A stretch of DNA of 64,000 bases from Holtermannia corniformis (GCA_001599935.1 BCIJ01000009.1:333987-397986); one strand, 5' to 3'. Numbered from the stretch's first letter, positions 21,050 through 34,052 are shown. Notes: generated by a model not told the origin, from the sequence alone. Numbers and translations are program-made.

Positions 21050-22249
21050 ATGAGCGCAGACGTAGAGATGGCAGTGCCAGACAGCCCAGAGCTCGTCTCG
21101 GTCGACCAAGGCGTGTCATCCGCCATCGCATCCACCTCAACCTCGGCCGCCCAAGTCGGGACCTCATCCTCCCTCCCACCCACCGCCCTCGCCGAAGACG
21201 CAGCCCCAAACCTCTCCACAGCCCTGACAGACGACTACGACTACACTCTCCCCGCCCAGCTCGACGCCGACGACCCACTCGACGAACCACTGCACGTTCT
21301 GCCAATCTACCTCTCGACACGGTTGAAAAAGTCATTGCACCTGCATCAATACCCGATGCAGCACCAGTCGCTTCACGTCCCGACGTGGGCGGCCAACAGG
21401 GCAAAGCATATCACTATGCGGACCAAGGAGCAGGTTGGAAGGGTCGAGGTGGAAATCCCGGTTGATGCGGGTGATACGGTGTGGCGGGAGTCGCGGGCTG
21501 AGGAGCTTGGGTTCGAACAGGATGAGAGTGAGGAGGAGGATAGTAAGAAGAAGAGCAAGGATAAGCCGAGCCGGAAGAAGAAGAAGAAGGTCTGGGGTGA
21601 CAAGGTCCGGCTGAGGAGTGAAGAGATGCCCGAGTCGGCTGGGTACTACAGTGGGATCATCCAGGATGGTGCGTTGGGTCGAGAGGTTCAACAGGCCGGA
21701 GATGCTGATGCGGCTCCCAGGCGCTCTGCATATCCACCCCGTCACCAAATTCTTCCAGTTCCGCACCTCGCTCGCATACATTGACGACCTCGATCAGCGT
21801 CAAAAAGCCGCCAGCAAAGCCAAGTCCAACCTCGACCCCGACGCAAGCGAGGATGATGTCGAGCAAGAGAAGAAGCCTAAGAAGGCAAAGGTGTGTACCA
21901 TCACGACCATACATCCCAAGTGCTGACCCGGCAGGCGGCACCGCATGGGTTGGCGCCGAAAGAGCGCATTGGCGATGGTTGGGGCACGATCCAAGATTTC
22001 AGAGACAAGATGTACCACGTCAATAAGAAGGAGAACGAGGACCCTTGGGTGCCATGGACGTGGGCTGAGGGCGGCGAGGTTAGTTGCTGGAATTAGGGAG
22101 GGGCTCGAGCTGACTTGCGGGTGCAGAATCTGGCTGTACAGACTTCGTATGACAAGCTCTCGCTCCAGGCGGACAAGCAAGTCCCACTGCGGTGCACGAC
22201 GCGCGGGTTGCGCTACATGAAGCGGCTGGACGAGCAGCACGAGGAGTGA
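21050..22249 (+). CDS. RPC37: RNA polymerase III subunit RPC37/RPC5 (Sin-like)
   Basis: A peripheral Pol III subunit that pairs with RPC53 and acts in termination and reinitiation. The Sin_N-like core shows HVLPIYLSTRLKKSLHLHQYP, then MRTKEQVGRVEVEIPVD, YYSGIIQDGALHIHP across an intron (about 21669-21718), and KFFQFRTSLAYIDDLD. Acidic and Lys-rich linkers lie between (about 21520-21600 and 21840-21890). The C-terminal half has KERIGDGWGTIQDFRDKM and WVPWTWAEGG. Three introns were read. The start is ATG 21050, as the open frame before it lacks an ATG. Confidence 0.82.
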
Positions 22250-22452
22250 GACGGTGATGAGCTTGTACTGATAGACGTCGATTCCCCCCGCATGTATTGT
22301 ACCATCGCCTCGTGCTAGCTACTGGACTGGCTGTCAGTACATGAGCATACCCGAGGGCAGCAGACGAGCTGTGTCAAGGCGGCGTCTTGACGAGACGAGC
22401 TCCGAGTGCCACACTGAGCTCGCCAGCTTGAGTGGACAATCAGCAACCATCC

Positions 22453-23985
22453 ATGACCACCGACTCGAATATGAGCGCTGCGAGTCAAGACGTAGAGATG
22501 GCAGCAGCAGACACCCATCCCTCTGACAAGCCAACCGACGCGCCCGCCGAACCGCCAGCGGTTATCCCGTCACAAACGGCCGATATCTCATCCGCCCTCG
22601 CCGCTCTCGAATCACTGCAAGCCGTATCCTCACCGCTCGAATCGCTCATCTCGCAAGAGATTGAAAAGGCCAAACGGAAACTGAGGAGCGGAGAGGATAC
22701 GTCCAAGGCCGTGCAGGAGCTGCAAAAGGCGTTGATAAAGGCTAAGAAGGAGGTCGAGAAGGGGTTGAAGGAGTGGTATGGCCACCTGGGCAAGATTGGC
22801 AAGCAGGTTGACAAGGTCGGTGCTTGGTATACAAGAGTTGGATGGGCTGAGACTGATATAGTCGTTTCCGGCTCAACTGGGTGCCATCTCGACGGCGTAT
22901 GACGAGCCGAACCCGCTGTTCTCAACCGAAGAGGAGGTCAAGGCGTTGGATCGGGTCATTCTCAACTCGTTGGGCACCCGGGGTCTCTGGAGGCCGGTGG
23001 AGACTCTGGAGCAGGTATGTGGGCTACAAACGCTGTGCGTAGGCGCTGATGGACGGTCACAGGAAGCTGGGCTAAGCTATGATCAAGAAACTCGACGGCT
23101 CAGCGAGGAGCTGCATGCCATCTTGGAGGAGATTGAGCAGGATAACGTCGACTCTGCGCTTGCGTATGTCCGTCTCGACATGCGATACATCAGACTGACA
23201 GCCTACAGGTGGACCGACGCAAACGCCAGCTTCCTCTCGACCCCTCCTCACCCCTCCCCACTGCCATTCTACCTACACCGCTCGCGCTTCCTCCACCTCC
23301 TTTCCAAACCCAGCTCCCGCGACGATCCCATCCCTCCAGCTCTAGCATACGCCCAACGCCACTTGCTACCCCATTTCCCCAAATACACCGACACGATCCT
23401 CAAACTCCTCACGTCGTACCTGTATCAATCGCCATCGACTTCACCGTACCAAGGTTTGGCGGACCCGAGTCTGCATGCACCGCTTCTGGTCCCCCTGTTC
23501 ACGGCCGAGTTCTGTAGGCTGCATGGCTGGGCGCGCGAGGATCCACTGGATGTTGTCGTTGATCTCGGAGGTCGAGGGGGAGCTTTGGCCATGATTGAAA
23601 AGGGACGTAGAGTCATGGGAGATCGTCTAGGTGGAGTCAGGCAGTGGACCGAATTACCGGTGAGATCTCACAATTGACGCGCGAGGTTCCTTCGTTGACA
23701 CGCACGCAGATGGAGATCCCACTACCGCTCGCAAGACGGTATCATTCAGTATTCGTCTGCCCCGTCTCGAAAGACCAAGGCACAGACACGAACCCGCCGC
23801 AGATGCTTGCCTGCGGCCATGTCATCTCTGAAGAGAGCTTCAAGCGGCTGCTCAAGGGCAAGTGAGTCGATCCACGTCACTCCCATCACACACAGCTAAC
23901 GCTCGCGCTTAGCCGCCGAAGCGCAAAGTGCCCGTATTGCCCGCAAGAGACGACCGTGTCGTCTGTCCAGCGCTTGTATTTCTGA
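22453..23985 (+). CDS. RMD5: GID/CTLH E3 ubiquitin ligase subunit Rmd5/Gid2
   Basis: The catalytic RING-type subunit of the GID complex, which in yeast degrades gluconeogenic enzymes. The N-terminus is low-complexity, then a coiled stretch (ISQEIEKAKRKL, LIKAKKEVEKGLKEW). CTLH/CRA helices follow (LSEELHAILEEIEQDNVDSAL, LHRSRFLHLL, LPHFPKYTDTILKLLTSYLY). The end is the degenerate RING of this family: FVCPVSKDQGT, MLACGHVISEESFKRL and KCPYCPQE. The CPVS in place of CxxC is normal for Gid2. At least four introns occur; the last splits GNRRSAKC. The start is the first ATG in the frame. Confidence 0.88.
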
Positions 23986-24395
23986 CCGTCACGACTACTG
24001 CAAGTTCAGTTGTACCACACACCCATGTATCGTCTTGTATGTCCATCGACTCCGACGGGACCAAAATAGCAAACACCGCCAAGTCTACGAAGAGCAGCCT
24101 GCGCTTACGAGCCGCAGTCTGCTGACCCGTCAGTATCAAGGCACTCTCGTCGTGATCATCCGCTCACAGCCCACCAACCAGCAGCCGCTCACGCCTCCCG
24201 GGTAAACCTCCGCACCGCGTGGGTCAACCACTTATCGCGCTTCGGCAGGATAAGCCCCGAACGACGCTACTGCCATTCCAGTCGGTTGGTATGCGACCGA
24301 GGGCGTTGGCGCGCTGCTGATCACTTGGGACGGGAATAGCTGACGTCCTTATCGTACTCAGTCATCGTTCCCGGGTGCATCCACTGACGGTCGAT

Positions 24396-26564
24396 ATGTC
24401 TAAAGAAGCTCTGGATGCGACTACGACGCAAGTGGTCGAGAAGCGGGCTGACGCAGCGTTACCGACGCTGGTAGTCGAAGCCAAGGATGAGCACCTCCGC
24501 AAACAGTTTAGCTGTGAGTTGGTGCGTCGAGTCTGCGGAAGCGCACTGACGCCTCGATCAAAGTCTTTGCTGCTCTCGGCTTGGCTTTTGTCATCCTCAA
24601 CGTGTGTTTGCCTCCATCTGTTGTGCACAGCGAGCTGATCACGGTCGCAAGTCATGGGCTGCGACGGCAGCTACGCTCAATCTGGTCAGCAGCGTTGCGC
24701 CAGCGTCGGCTCGTGTGGTTTGTTGATCTAAAACCAGGCTATCATCTCGGGAGGACCAGTCGCAGTCATATGGGGGGAGCTGGCAGCCGGCATAGGCAAC
24801 CTAGCGATCGCAGCAAGCCTTGCCGAGCTATGTGAGTCACCTACACTGGCGCTGAGCGCGACTGACGCTGCCATTAGGCAGCATCTGGCCGACAGCAGGC
24901 GGTCAATACCACTGGGTGCATCTACTGGCCGAAGCGGATGGCAGCTCGTGGAAGCGTGGACTGAGCTACGCCAATGGCTGGATCTCCGTGCTAGGATGTG
25001 AGCTTCCGTCTGAGGTTTCGTCTTGCTGATTGGACTATCAAGGGTGGACGCTGTATGCTGGCGCGACTTCGTTGCCGGTCAACCTGCTCTTCAAGTGAGT
25101 TTCATTGACATGATTGCTGGTGTACTGACACGGGTTAGCACACTGACAATGAACGACCCAACGTTCACCGCACAAAAGTGGCAGTTCTTCCTCGTCTTCC
25201 TAGCGTTCATCACCATCACCGGGACCCTGAACGTCTTCTTCACCCGAGCTTTGCATACGATCGATCGGATCGGTCTCATCTGGAGCTTCTTGGCTGGTAT
25301 TGCGGCTCTCGTGGCGACCGTCGCACTGGCAGGTAGGGGTCAAGGTTACCAAAAGGCCAGCTTTGTCTTTACCGAGTTCTACAATGTGCGTGAGCGCACT
25401 GTCACATGGATTGCGGCTGAAAAGAAATAGGAGACTGGTTGGAACCCATTTGTGGCGTTCATGTTGGGCATGCTGCAAGCTGCTTTTGGATTGATCGGCT
25501 GTGAGTACGCTTTGTATTGATTGAGTGTGCACATTTACTGACAGCCTTAAAGGCGATGCTGTAGCCCACCTTGTCAGTCGTCGCGATTCGCGGGCACGAC
25601 TATACTGACTGCCATAGGTCGAAGAGATGCCACAGCCGTCCCGAGACGCTCCTCGAGTCATCGTCGGTGCCGTCGTCATCGGTGTTTCCTCCGCCTTTGT
25701 CTTCGTAATGGCGCTTCTCTTCTGCATCACCGACGTCAGCGAAGTCGAGACGTCTCCCGCAGGTCCGCTAGCGACCATCTTCCTCCAAGCGGCAGGGAAC
25801 AAGACGGGTGCCACCCTGTTGATGATGCTGCCGCTCATCTGCTCGGCGGTCGCGAGCCAAGGTCAGTCCGTCCGCGCTTCAAGCTTTTGCTGATCTAGCA
25901 CTACAGGCGTTCTCACGACAGCCAGCCGGATGACATGGGCTTTGGCATGTGACGGAGCTCTCCCGTTCTCCGGACACCTTCGCAAAGTCAGCGCCAAGCT
26001 CAACACGCCACTCTTCTCGATCGCATGGTGCTGGATCTTTGCCTTTGTGCTCTCGCTCCTCTACCTCGGCAGCACCTCGACGTTCAACGCCATGCTGTCC
26101 TCCGCCGTCATCGCGCTCACGCTGTCATACTGCTTCCCAAGTCAGTCGTCGTTTTATATACATAGGCTGCCCTGACCGCGCACAGTCATCCAACTAACAA
26201 TCTCGCGCCGTCGCCAGATCCGTCACTTGCATGTATCGTTCAGCCTCGGCCCTGTCTTCGGCCCGGTCTGCAACATCGTCGCATTAGTCTACGGTCTCGT
26301 CATGTCGGTCTTCTTTGCGTTTCCACCTACGCTGCCAGTGACTGGGTGAGCCTTCCTGGCATCAGTGAGCGCAGTTGCAGAGCTGACAGCGCGAACAGTA
26401 CGAACATGAACTATGTTTCGGCCGTACTGGGTATCGTCGGCCTGATCGCCATCATCAACTGGTTCGCATACTCTCGCAAAGTCTACAAGGGCCCATCGAA
26501 TGTACAAGACGAGCTCGAGAAGGCACGGGTGACGGAGCTCGTGAACGCCGATGTGGCACGATGA
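24396..26564 (+). CDS. APC-superfamily amino-acid/choline permease (ACT family)
   Basis: A plasma-membrane transporter with about twelve hydrophobic segments. Signatures are IISGGPVAVIWGELAAG, SLAELCSIWPTAGGQYHWV, the VEEMPQPSRDAPRVIV loop and MTWALACDGALPFS. These match the fungal ACT group that includes choline carrier Hnm1 and GABA permease Uga4. The substrate cannot be told from sequence. The C-terminus is cytosolic and charged (NVQDELEKARVTEL). The gene is cut by about nine short introns. It ends 130 bp from the stop of the convergent CAC2 gene. Confidence 0.87.
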
Positions 26565-26694
26565 GCACAGGTTCAAGACGCTGGGCCGACCGTCCCGAAT
26601 GTGAATGCTTGAAACGGGAATGAATATACAGTGTCATCACACGCTAGAAACAAGACTCAACCGGCTATATGGAACCATCTACAAACCGCACTAA

Positions 26695-29664
26695 TCATTG
26701 ACTATCCAATCCACCGAGATGCGTCAGATTCACCCTACGCTTCTTCTTGGGCGCCGCGTCGCTTCCCTCGGCCTCGTCCGTTGACCTCTTGCCACTTGAA
26801 GACGGCGTCGCGAATACCGGTTCATCGCGCTCCTCGCTCGGCGTCGGCAGTGCTGGCTCCGTCGTGCCCGAAGCAGATGACGGAGCTCTCGCGCCGACTG
26901 ATAACGCTGGTCGGACGGGAGTCGCTGACGGGCGTACAGGCCCGGCGATACTCGAGCTCGTTGAGCTCTCACGCTCGCTCCGTGGCGGAGCGGGACTGGC
27001 GCGCGCAAGAGCTGGCGAGGAAGGGAACAGCGGAGGGAGCGAATGGGACGAGTGCGAGTGCGAGTGGGCTTCGGCAATGTTCTGCAGTTGGCGGTGGTGT
27101 TGCTGCGTTGGATGCAAGGTTCCAAGCTCTGCCGGGTCGAAGACCTGTTGGTCGCTAAGCCGCGAACCAAGTTGTGGCAGAGTAGACGTACAATAATTGA
27201 ACAATAGCCGTCAGAACTCGAGAGCATGAGCGAGCAGCCGTCGGGAGACCTGTACAAATAATCAGCTTGCGCTCAGATCCCAAGGCAGCACGCACCACGC
27301 CACATCAGTGAACCCAGCATAATGCAGCCCCTTGAACACTGCGATCGGGCCAGACTGCTGTGTGTCGTACAGCAAGACCGAATCAAGACACGCAACGGCA
27401 AACAACAGACGATACGGCAGAGCAAAGACACTGCCCGTTGGCTGCTTGTCTGTTGAAGCCGGCGGTGGAGGCGGCGGCATCGCCAGGCTAACATTTGCAG
27501 GCGCCGGATCGGCGCGATCCAGCGTGACGCGCCTCGGCTCGGGCTGAGGAGCGCCAACGACGACGCCCGGGCGGAGCTCGTAAAAAATTGGTGAGAACTT
27601 GACGGCGACGGCAGAAGTCTTGTGGCCCGGCAAGTGGGCGATCGGCGGTCGCGCAAGGTTGGCGCGAGAGTAGATGTAGACTGTTGGCTTGCCTGCTTCG
27701 CTTCCTTGGGGTCGTGGGCGGGGCACAGACGATGCCGACGAGTCACCGTCGGGAAGAGGGAGAGACCGGGTATGTGTCACTGGCGAGCCTTTGAAGATCT
27801 GGTCCTCAATCTGCCCAGCCGGCGTGAGCAGCAGGCTGCCGTCGGGAGCAAAGCTCAGTCGGCGGAAAAAGTTGGTCGAGCCCTCATCGCCGTACATGCG
27901 CTGGTTGGAGATGGCCGTGACGGGTGCCGCGCGGATAGCAGGTAGCGGTGGGATGGGAGACGGGGAACGTCCGAGGCGTCCACCGATGGATGATGGGCCG
28001 AGTGACGGCGAGCCGGCCGCTTGAGAGCCGGAGAACGATGACCGCCTCGAACCAGGCTTGTTGGACGCTGGCGGGTTCATGAGAGTGTTCGACGCAGACG
28101 CCGTGGCCGTCACAGGTGTGGACGGCATCGAGCTGCCAGGAGTCGCAGGTGCCGCTAGCGGGTGCGACGCTTGCTCGGTCATTTCGGATGCGGTCGTGAT
28201 GGCCGACCCGGCGTCTGACTGAGCTGAGCCGCGACGGGCAAGGTTGGGTCGCACAGACGTTGTGAACGACGGTGTGCGAGAATGCCGAATGTCCATCCGC
28301 GAAGCGCGAGACACGGGGTGGACGTCGGGGATGCCACCGCGGAACGCAAAGCTATTGACGTGCACCGAACTGTTGAGCGATCAGCAGTGATCCAGCATCA
28401 GGCAGAGTGCACCTACCGATCGCTGCTCTGCGTGGCAATGAACTCGTTCAGTGGATCCCAGGCGACGCCTTGGACATTGTGCGCATGTTCTCGGAGCGCA
28501 TAGACGCATTCGCCTGTTGACGCCTTCCAGATGGTCGCAGTGTTGTCGGTCGACCCCGCCAAGAGCCACTCGCCGTCTGGAGACCAGGCCAGGTCATACA
28601 CTTCTTTGGTCGTCACCCTAGCAGAATCAGCGCGCGTCTGGCCGGCATCGGTAGGCCCAAGACGCACTGAATCATCCGTTGCAGCCGCCAATACTCTTTG
28701 TCTGCCTCATCGCTAGTCTCGCCAAACGTCGTAGAGGGCCCTTCGGATTTGACCCAGAGGATGATGTTGCCGTCTGTGTCGTTGTATCAGCTCTATCAAC
28801 CTGTATCGAGCCTGCGAGCGCACCGTCGCCAGCAGAAGCCAGCGTTTGTCCTGAGCAAAAGTCAGCACTCGACATGGTGTCGTCATGCTGCAGTGGATCA
28901 CGCACCGCTCGGACTGAAGCGCACAACGTTGACGGGCGCAGTATGTTTGCTGAGGGTCGCGAGGTACTCTGAGCGCGGTGGGTGTGACGGTGTAGGTTCG
29001 AGAACGCCTGGTGCGAGCGAGAGCGCGGATGCGGGGAGGGGTGGCGGGATGTTTGGGTGGATGAGCCACAGCTAGGGAATGTGATCAGCCTGATCTGCAT
29101 CGACGCTGAAAGTGGGAAGGGCAGTGCCTGAGCCGTACAGCCTTGGCAAAGCTACGCGCATGCAGGGAGTCTCGACATGGCACGCTCTAGCTGGAGGAAT
29201 GGGTTGCAGATCAGCTGCGTCTGGTGATCTGCGATCGAGCTTTCATCTCGACGCATACAGCTGTCGCCCGGCAGCTGTCTGTTCCGGTACCCACGAAGCT
29301 ACGGGCGACATTGCGAAATCGACCACGGCGACTGACCCGGACCTTGCTGTCCCCACCGCACGTCGCGAGCCGATACTGCCGCGTCGAGCCGGGTGCGGTC
29401 CTGTCACGGCTCTGCTCTCGAGCCATGGCCGTCGCAGGACCCGGACCCGACCCAGGCGTCGTCTCGCGGTCCGAGTCCGACGCCGAACTTGTGGTTGGTT
29501 GGCTGGGCTGGGGCAAGAGCCGTTTGAGGGTTGCGGGCGGCAGCGGTTGAAAGTCTATCGAGTAGACTGGCTGAGTGTCGTGCCATCTAGGGAGTGGGAT
29601 CAGCAGGATGTAGACTGGGAGCGATGAGCAGCGCGTACGATATCTCGAGAACCTTTGGACGCAT
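26695..29664 (-). CDS. CAC2: CAF-1 subunit B, WD40 histone chaperone subunit
   Basis: The p60-type subunit of chromatin assembly factor 1, which deposits H3-H4 during replication. The first exon is tiny: MRPKVLEIS is joined over an intron to WHDTQPVYSIDFQPL, the family start. WD units include VNVVRFSPNGELLASAGDDG, YDLAWSPDGEWLLAGSTD and AWDPLNEFIATQSSD. FTDVAW and SSSDGYCSII follow in the last repeats. Long Ser/Pro-rich inserts (about 27900-28330) break the propeller, as is common in fungi. The C-terminus has a PKKKRR nuclear signal. It starts 245 bp from the divergent CYB2 gene. Confidence 0.87.
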
Positions 29665-29909
29665 GGTGGGCGGTGAGAGGACGAGCACACGATCCCGCCC
29701 ACACTCGAAAGGAGACTCGGTTGGGCCTGGACGTGAATCGCGCCTTGCTAGGCTCCCGGCGGTGGATTATAGGCTTCCAGATGTGCCAGTAGGCGCCCGG
29801 TCGCAAGCCTATTGCGCACCCAATGGCATGTGACCCATTCGCATGACCTCCACTCGCGCTGTCCATCACCGGACCGTAACCGCGCTCCAGCAACCTGGTC
29901 GTCCACAGC
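29665..29909. promoter_or_regulatory. Divergent promoter region, CAC2 / CYB2
   Basis: Only about 245 bp separate the two starts, so both promoters overlap here. No consensus element was identified. Confidence 0.5.
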
Positions 29910-32465
29910 ATGGCACACGACAAGCAGGTAGACGGCGCACAGGTCGCACAGCACAACTCGAGAGAAAAGGTCGGCTGCCATGTCTCGCTAGCTTGAGCAG
30001 AGCTGATGAGCGCCCCCTCGATTCACTCGGCTGTGCCTCGACATTTCACTGTCATATATTCGATCTGGTATCTTGTGCTTGCCTTGGTAACGTAGGGCGT
30101 ATGGATCGTCGTGCACGGTATGTGGCCGAAGCCTTTACCCCTGACCGCAAGCACTGTACCTGATGTCTGACGCACAGGCCGTGTCTACGATGTGACCGAT
30201 TTCCTCGATGTAAGCATCAAACGTCTACACCGTCACAGTTCCGGTATTGACGATGCTACCCGACAGGAGCATCCTGGTCAGCACATGTACCGCCGCTTCA
30301 AACCAAAGTACTGACAAAAGTGGCGATCAGGTGGCGCGGCCATCATCTTGTACGGCGAGACATTGGCTGACCCGAGCTGATTACTGACCTACTGTGTAGG
30401 CAGTACGCAGGCAAGGATGCCACGGAAGAGTACGAGGTGGGATACTGATGGTGTCAGCATTGTCCATCAGTTCCGTGCTGATCACTTGCGTGTAGCCGAT
30501 ACATCCACCAGACGCAATCAAGGACAACCTTGGTGCGTATTCGCGGCCGGCGGCGTGCGCCAACAATGGCTGAGCAACTGTCGCAGATCCGTCAAAGCAT
30601 CTCGGCCCGCTCGCGCTTTCTACCCTCCCAGCAGCCCAAGGCGCACAAGACGATCAAGTAGCGTTGGAGAAAGCCGAAAACGCCACTGAATCGAACGAGG
30701 CGGAAAACAAGCTGCCGCCACTGGAGGAGGTCTTGAGCTTGCATGATTTCGAGAGCTTGGCGAGGCGAACGATGGCGAGACGCGGTTGGAACTACTATAG
30801 CTCGTGAGTGCCGTCTGGTTGCAGCATAAAAGGGCTGATGCGCTACAGCGGCGCCGATGATGAGATTACGATGGTGCGTACACCCCGCTAGCTCACCAAG
30901 TACAGATGTTGAGTAATCCTGCAGCGCGAGAATCACACGGCCTTCCACAGGTCTGTCAGATCAGCACACACCGAGACTACGCTGAAGTGCACAGGCTCTG
31001 GTTTCGCCCCCGGATCCTACGCAACGTCAAGACGATTGACTTCTCCACGACAATCTTGGGCCAGACGTCCTCGATGCCAATCTACATCACTGCAACCGCT
31101 TTGGGTGCGCGTCCCTTGGATTGACAAGTGAGGGTGCCGCGCTGACACTTGTGCAGGGAAACTCGGTCACAAGGACGGCGAGCTGTGCTTGACGCGCGCC
31201 GCGGCCAGGCATGGCGTGATACAGATGGTGAGTCTTGATCACATACTGCTGACCAGAGCTGATTGGCATACACAGATCCCGACTCTGGCGAGCTGTTCCT
31301 TCGACGAGCTCGTTGACGCTGCCATCGACGGACAGACGCAGTTCTTGCAACTGTGCGTTGCACATTACTCGTGCACTCCAACTCACACCTGTTGTGCAGC
31401 TACGTCAACGCCGACCGCGAGCGGACGCGCAAGATTGTCCAACACGCCGAACAGCGCGGCATCAAAGGCCTCTTCATCACCGTCGATGCCCCTCAACTCG
31501 GCCGGCGCGAAAAAGACATGCGCACAAAGTTTACCGGCAACGCTTCATCCTACCAGACGACGGGCAAGGACGCCATTGAGCGCGATCAGGGCGCGGCGAG
31601 GGCCATCTCGTCGTTTATCGACCCGAGTCTGGAATGGGCCGATCTGAAGTGGTTCAAGGAGATTACGAGGATGCCGATCGTGTTGAAGGGGGTGCAGTGC
31701 TGGGAGGTGGGTGCGGGCACAGGGGACTGGACTGACGGCTGGTTAGGACGCCGTGATGGCGGCTGAAGCGGGCATGGCGGGCGTGGTGCTGAGGTCGGTT
31801 CACTCTTGGTAGATCGACTGTGAGCGATCGCTGACGTTACTCAGTAACCACGGGTAAGGAGTCAGATCCGAGCTTGGTCGACGTCACTCACCACCACTTT
31901 CCACAGCGGTCGACAACTAGTCAGTCCTTTGCCCAGCGTATCCTCACTGACGCGTCATAGGACTTTGCCCCCTCGGGCATCGAAGTCCTCCCATCGGTAG
32001 TATCAGCACTCACCCAGCGCGGTTACTTTCCCTCTCCAAGATTCGAAATCTTTGTCGACGGCGGCGTCAGGCGCGCCACAGACGTCCTGAAAGCCATCGC
32101 GCTGGGCGCAACGGCCGTCGGGATCGGTCGACCAATGCTGTACGCAATGAGCACGTACGGAGAGGACGGTGTCGCGCGCGCGCTGCAGATTCTCAAAGTG
32201 AGCACTGGCTCGTCCGGGACATTGCTAAACGTTCGCAGGACGAGTTCGAGATGAACATGCGGCTTTTGGGCGCACCGACTCTCAAGGACGTGGTGCCGAA
32301 CATGGTCGATGCGTCGACACTGCATCTGCACGCGACGGGCGTGCCGCAGGGCTCCATGTACGATGCGAATTGTGAGTTGGGGATCCTGACGCTGTTTCAT
32401 TCAAGACTGAGGTCGCTCTAGATGAGAAGCTACTACCCAGTGGTGCAGTCAAGTCGCGGCTGTAG
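29910..32465 (+). CDS. CYB2: Flavocytochrome b2, L-lactate dehydrogenase (cytochrome)
   Basis: Oxidises L-lactate or a related 2-hydroxy acid. An N-terminal cytochrome b5 domain precedes an FMN-dependent dehydrogenase. The spliced start reads [20 protein letters not shown], then [18 protein letters not shown] and EHPGG with the heme His. The EHPG piece is a 10-nt exon (GAGCATCCTG). The FMN half has the GWNYYSSGADDE start, the [17 protein letters not shown] region, [28 protein letters not shown], the catalytic SNHGGRQLD and [21 protein letters not shown]. No long mitochondrial presequence precedes the b5 domain, unlike yeast Cyb2. About fourteen introns. The intron after the first exon (29970-30095) has a weak donor, so the start is moderately sure. 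Confidence 0.85.
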
Positions 32466-32573
32466 ATACACAAAGGTGGCCGTTACTTGCAACATATGTA
32501 GCAGATGACCTCGCTCGGCGTCTGCACACATTGATCTCGCATCGTGCGCATACATGCAATAGACAGGCTACAC

Positions 32574-34052
32574 TCAACGTCTGTCTCTGTCCCGGTCATC
32601 ATCTCGTCTACGCCGATCCCTGTCACCTTCATCCCGGCGCCTCTCCCGGTCTCGGTCCCTGCCCCCGTCACGCTCACGGCGCGTGTCATCTTCCCTGCGC
32701 CTGTCCCTATCATCCCGCCGACTCCTCTCTTTATCGCCGCCATAGCCGTCTCGCTTCAGCCTAGCCCTCTCACCGCCATCCCCGTCCCCACGCCGACGCG
32801 AACCACCGCGCTCACGCTCCGACCCATCGGTCCCATCCACGTCATCCCGATCGCGTCTACGTCTTCGTGAACTCGCATCGGATTCTGGACTAGTCCTGCG
32901 CGAGACATCGCCGCTTCCGATCGCCAGTGGAGTCCCGCTCTTCTCGCGCTTGATGACGGGCACGTAGCCTCTGCCGCCGCGCTTGGCGTAATCGACTTTT
33001 GGCGGGCGAGACTTGTTCTTGCCGGAAGCGGAGCCTTCGGGCGGTAACGAGGTTACGAGAGGGGTTGCGCCGATGCCGAGTAGAGCAGGTCGGGCTTTGG
33101 GGATATGGACCTCGGTATCGACCTTGGGGTCGTAACCCATGCCGCGCAACAGTGCGGTGCCAAACGCCGAGATGGGGACGGCGGCGTAATCATCCAATGT
33201 TGACTGCACAGCACCTGTCAGCACCTTTACAGAGTCGGACACGGGGGAACCCACCTCATCAGGACGAGTCATGAGATCCTGGCGGAATGCGTCCGTCTCG
33301 AGGTTGCCGCCAACTCTACCGTTGTGCAGCTCGCGCTCGTGGTTCATCTGGATCACGAGCTCGCGCTGAGCACGCTCCTCTGCCGTCTCCTCGGGAGGTG
33401 GCGAGCCAGAAAGCAGTGCGTTCAACGCCCGCTGCTCGAGCGACAGTTCCTCGACTTTGGGCTTGACGTCGTCCTCGTGCTCAACCTTGACTGACCAGCC
33501 GTTGCTGGCTACTGGTTCCCCGGGTTCAGCCTTGACCTGCTGCTCCTCGTACTTTGGCGACGTGCGACGCAGACCGCGCCGTTGAGGGCCGTCATTGATC
33601 CTATCGAGCGACGGGTCGTCGGTTTCCACTTTGGCCTGGATCTCGGGCACGTAAGAAGGCCGATTCCTCGACATGGACGATTGCCGCCAGTCCTTGTTTG
33701 GCAGCGAAGGGATCACAAGAAGCTTTGCCTTGGTCGATGCGGCGACTCTGCGTGGTTCAATCAGCGAGCATCCACAGGGCACAGTTGGGTCCTCGACTGA
33801 CTCTTGCGCTCGACCGTTGCCAAAGCCAGTGATGGCCGTTTCGCGCCGCTTTTCCTCGTGCTTCCTTCCTTCGTACCCATGCCGCGCGTCTTCATCCGAG
33901 TCGTCAGAGTCGCCCGCCTGCTGCTCAAACATGCGCCGGCTCGGTGGACCACTGGGTCGAGACGAGTGCCTGCCCAGAGGTGACGGACGCGCAGGAGCGG
34001 ATGACGAGGCCGATCCAGGCGGCCTGATGGTGAATGAGATTGGCGCCGACAT
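32574..34052 (-). CDS. SPP2: Pre-mRNA splicing factor Spp2 (G-patch)
   Basis: Spp2 activates the DEAH helicase Prp2 in the spliceosome. The G-patch-like core reads VPISAFGTALLRGMGYDP, the Spp2/GPKOW form. Upstream are a basic and Pro-rich N-terminus (MSAPISFTIRPPG), acidic patches, and a conserved SLEQRALNALLSG helix. The C-terminal 130 residues are almost all Arg, Asp and Glu (repeats of RDRDR and RRDD), longer than in yeast. Two in-frame introns are seen: one near 33749-33803 and one near 33204-33254. An upstream in-frame stretch before 34052 has no ATG, so that ATG is the start. Confidence 0.85.
   Translation of the reverse strand: MSAPISFTIRPPGSASSSAPARPSPLGRHSSRPSGPPSRRMFEQQAGDSDDSDEDARHGYEGRKHEEKRRETAITGFGNGRAQESVEDPTVPCGCSLIEPRRVAASTKAKLLVIPSLPNKDWRQSSMSRNRPSYVPEIQAKVETDDPSLDRINDGPQRRGLRRTSPKYEEQQVKAEPGEPVASNGWSVKVEHEDDVKPKVEELSLEQRALNALLSGSPPPEETAEERAQRELVIQMNHERELHNGRVGGNLETDAFRQDLMTRPDEVGSPVSDSVKVLTGAVQSTLDDYAAVPISAFGTALLRGMGYDPKVDTEVHIPKARPALLGIGATPLVTSLPPEGSASGKNKSRPPKVDYAKRGGRGYVPVIKREKSGTPLAIGSGDVSRRTSPESDASSRRRRRDRDDVDGTDGSERERGGSRRRGDGDGGERARLKRDGYGGDKERSRRDDRDRRREDDTRRERDGGRDRDRERRRDEGDRDRRRRDDDRDRDRR

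Noticed and set aside
32531..32870. Pro-rich open frames opposite the SPP2 C-terminus
   Set aside because: They are shadows of the Arg/Asp repeat coding region on the minus strand.
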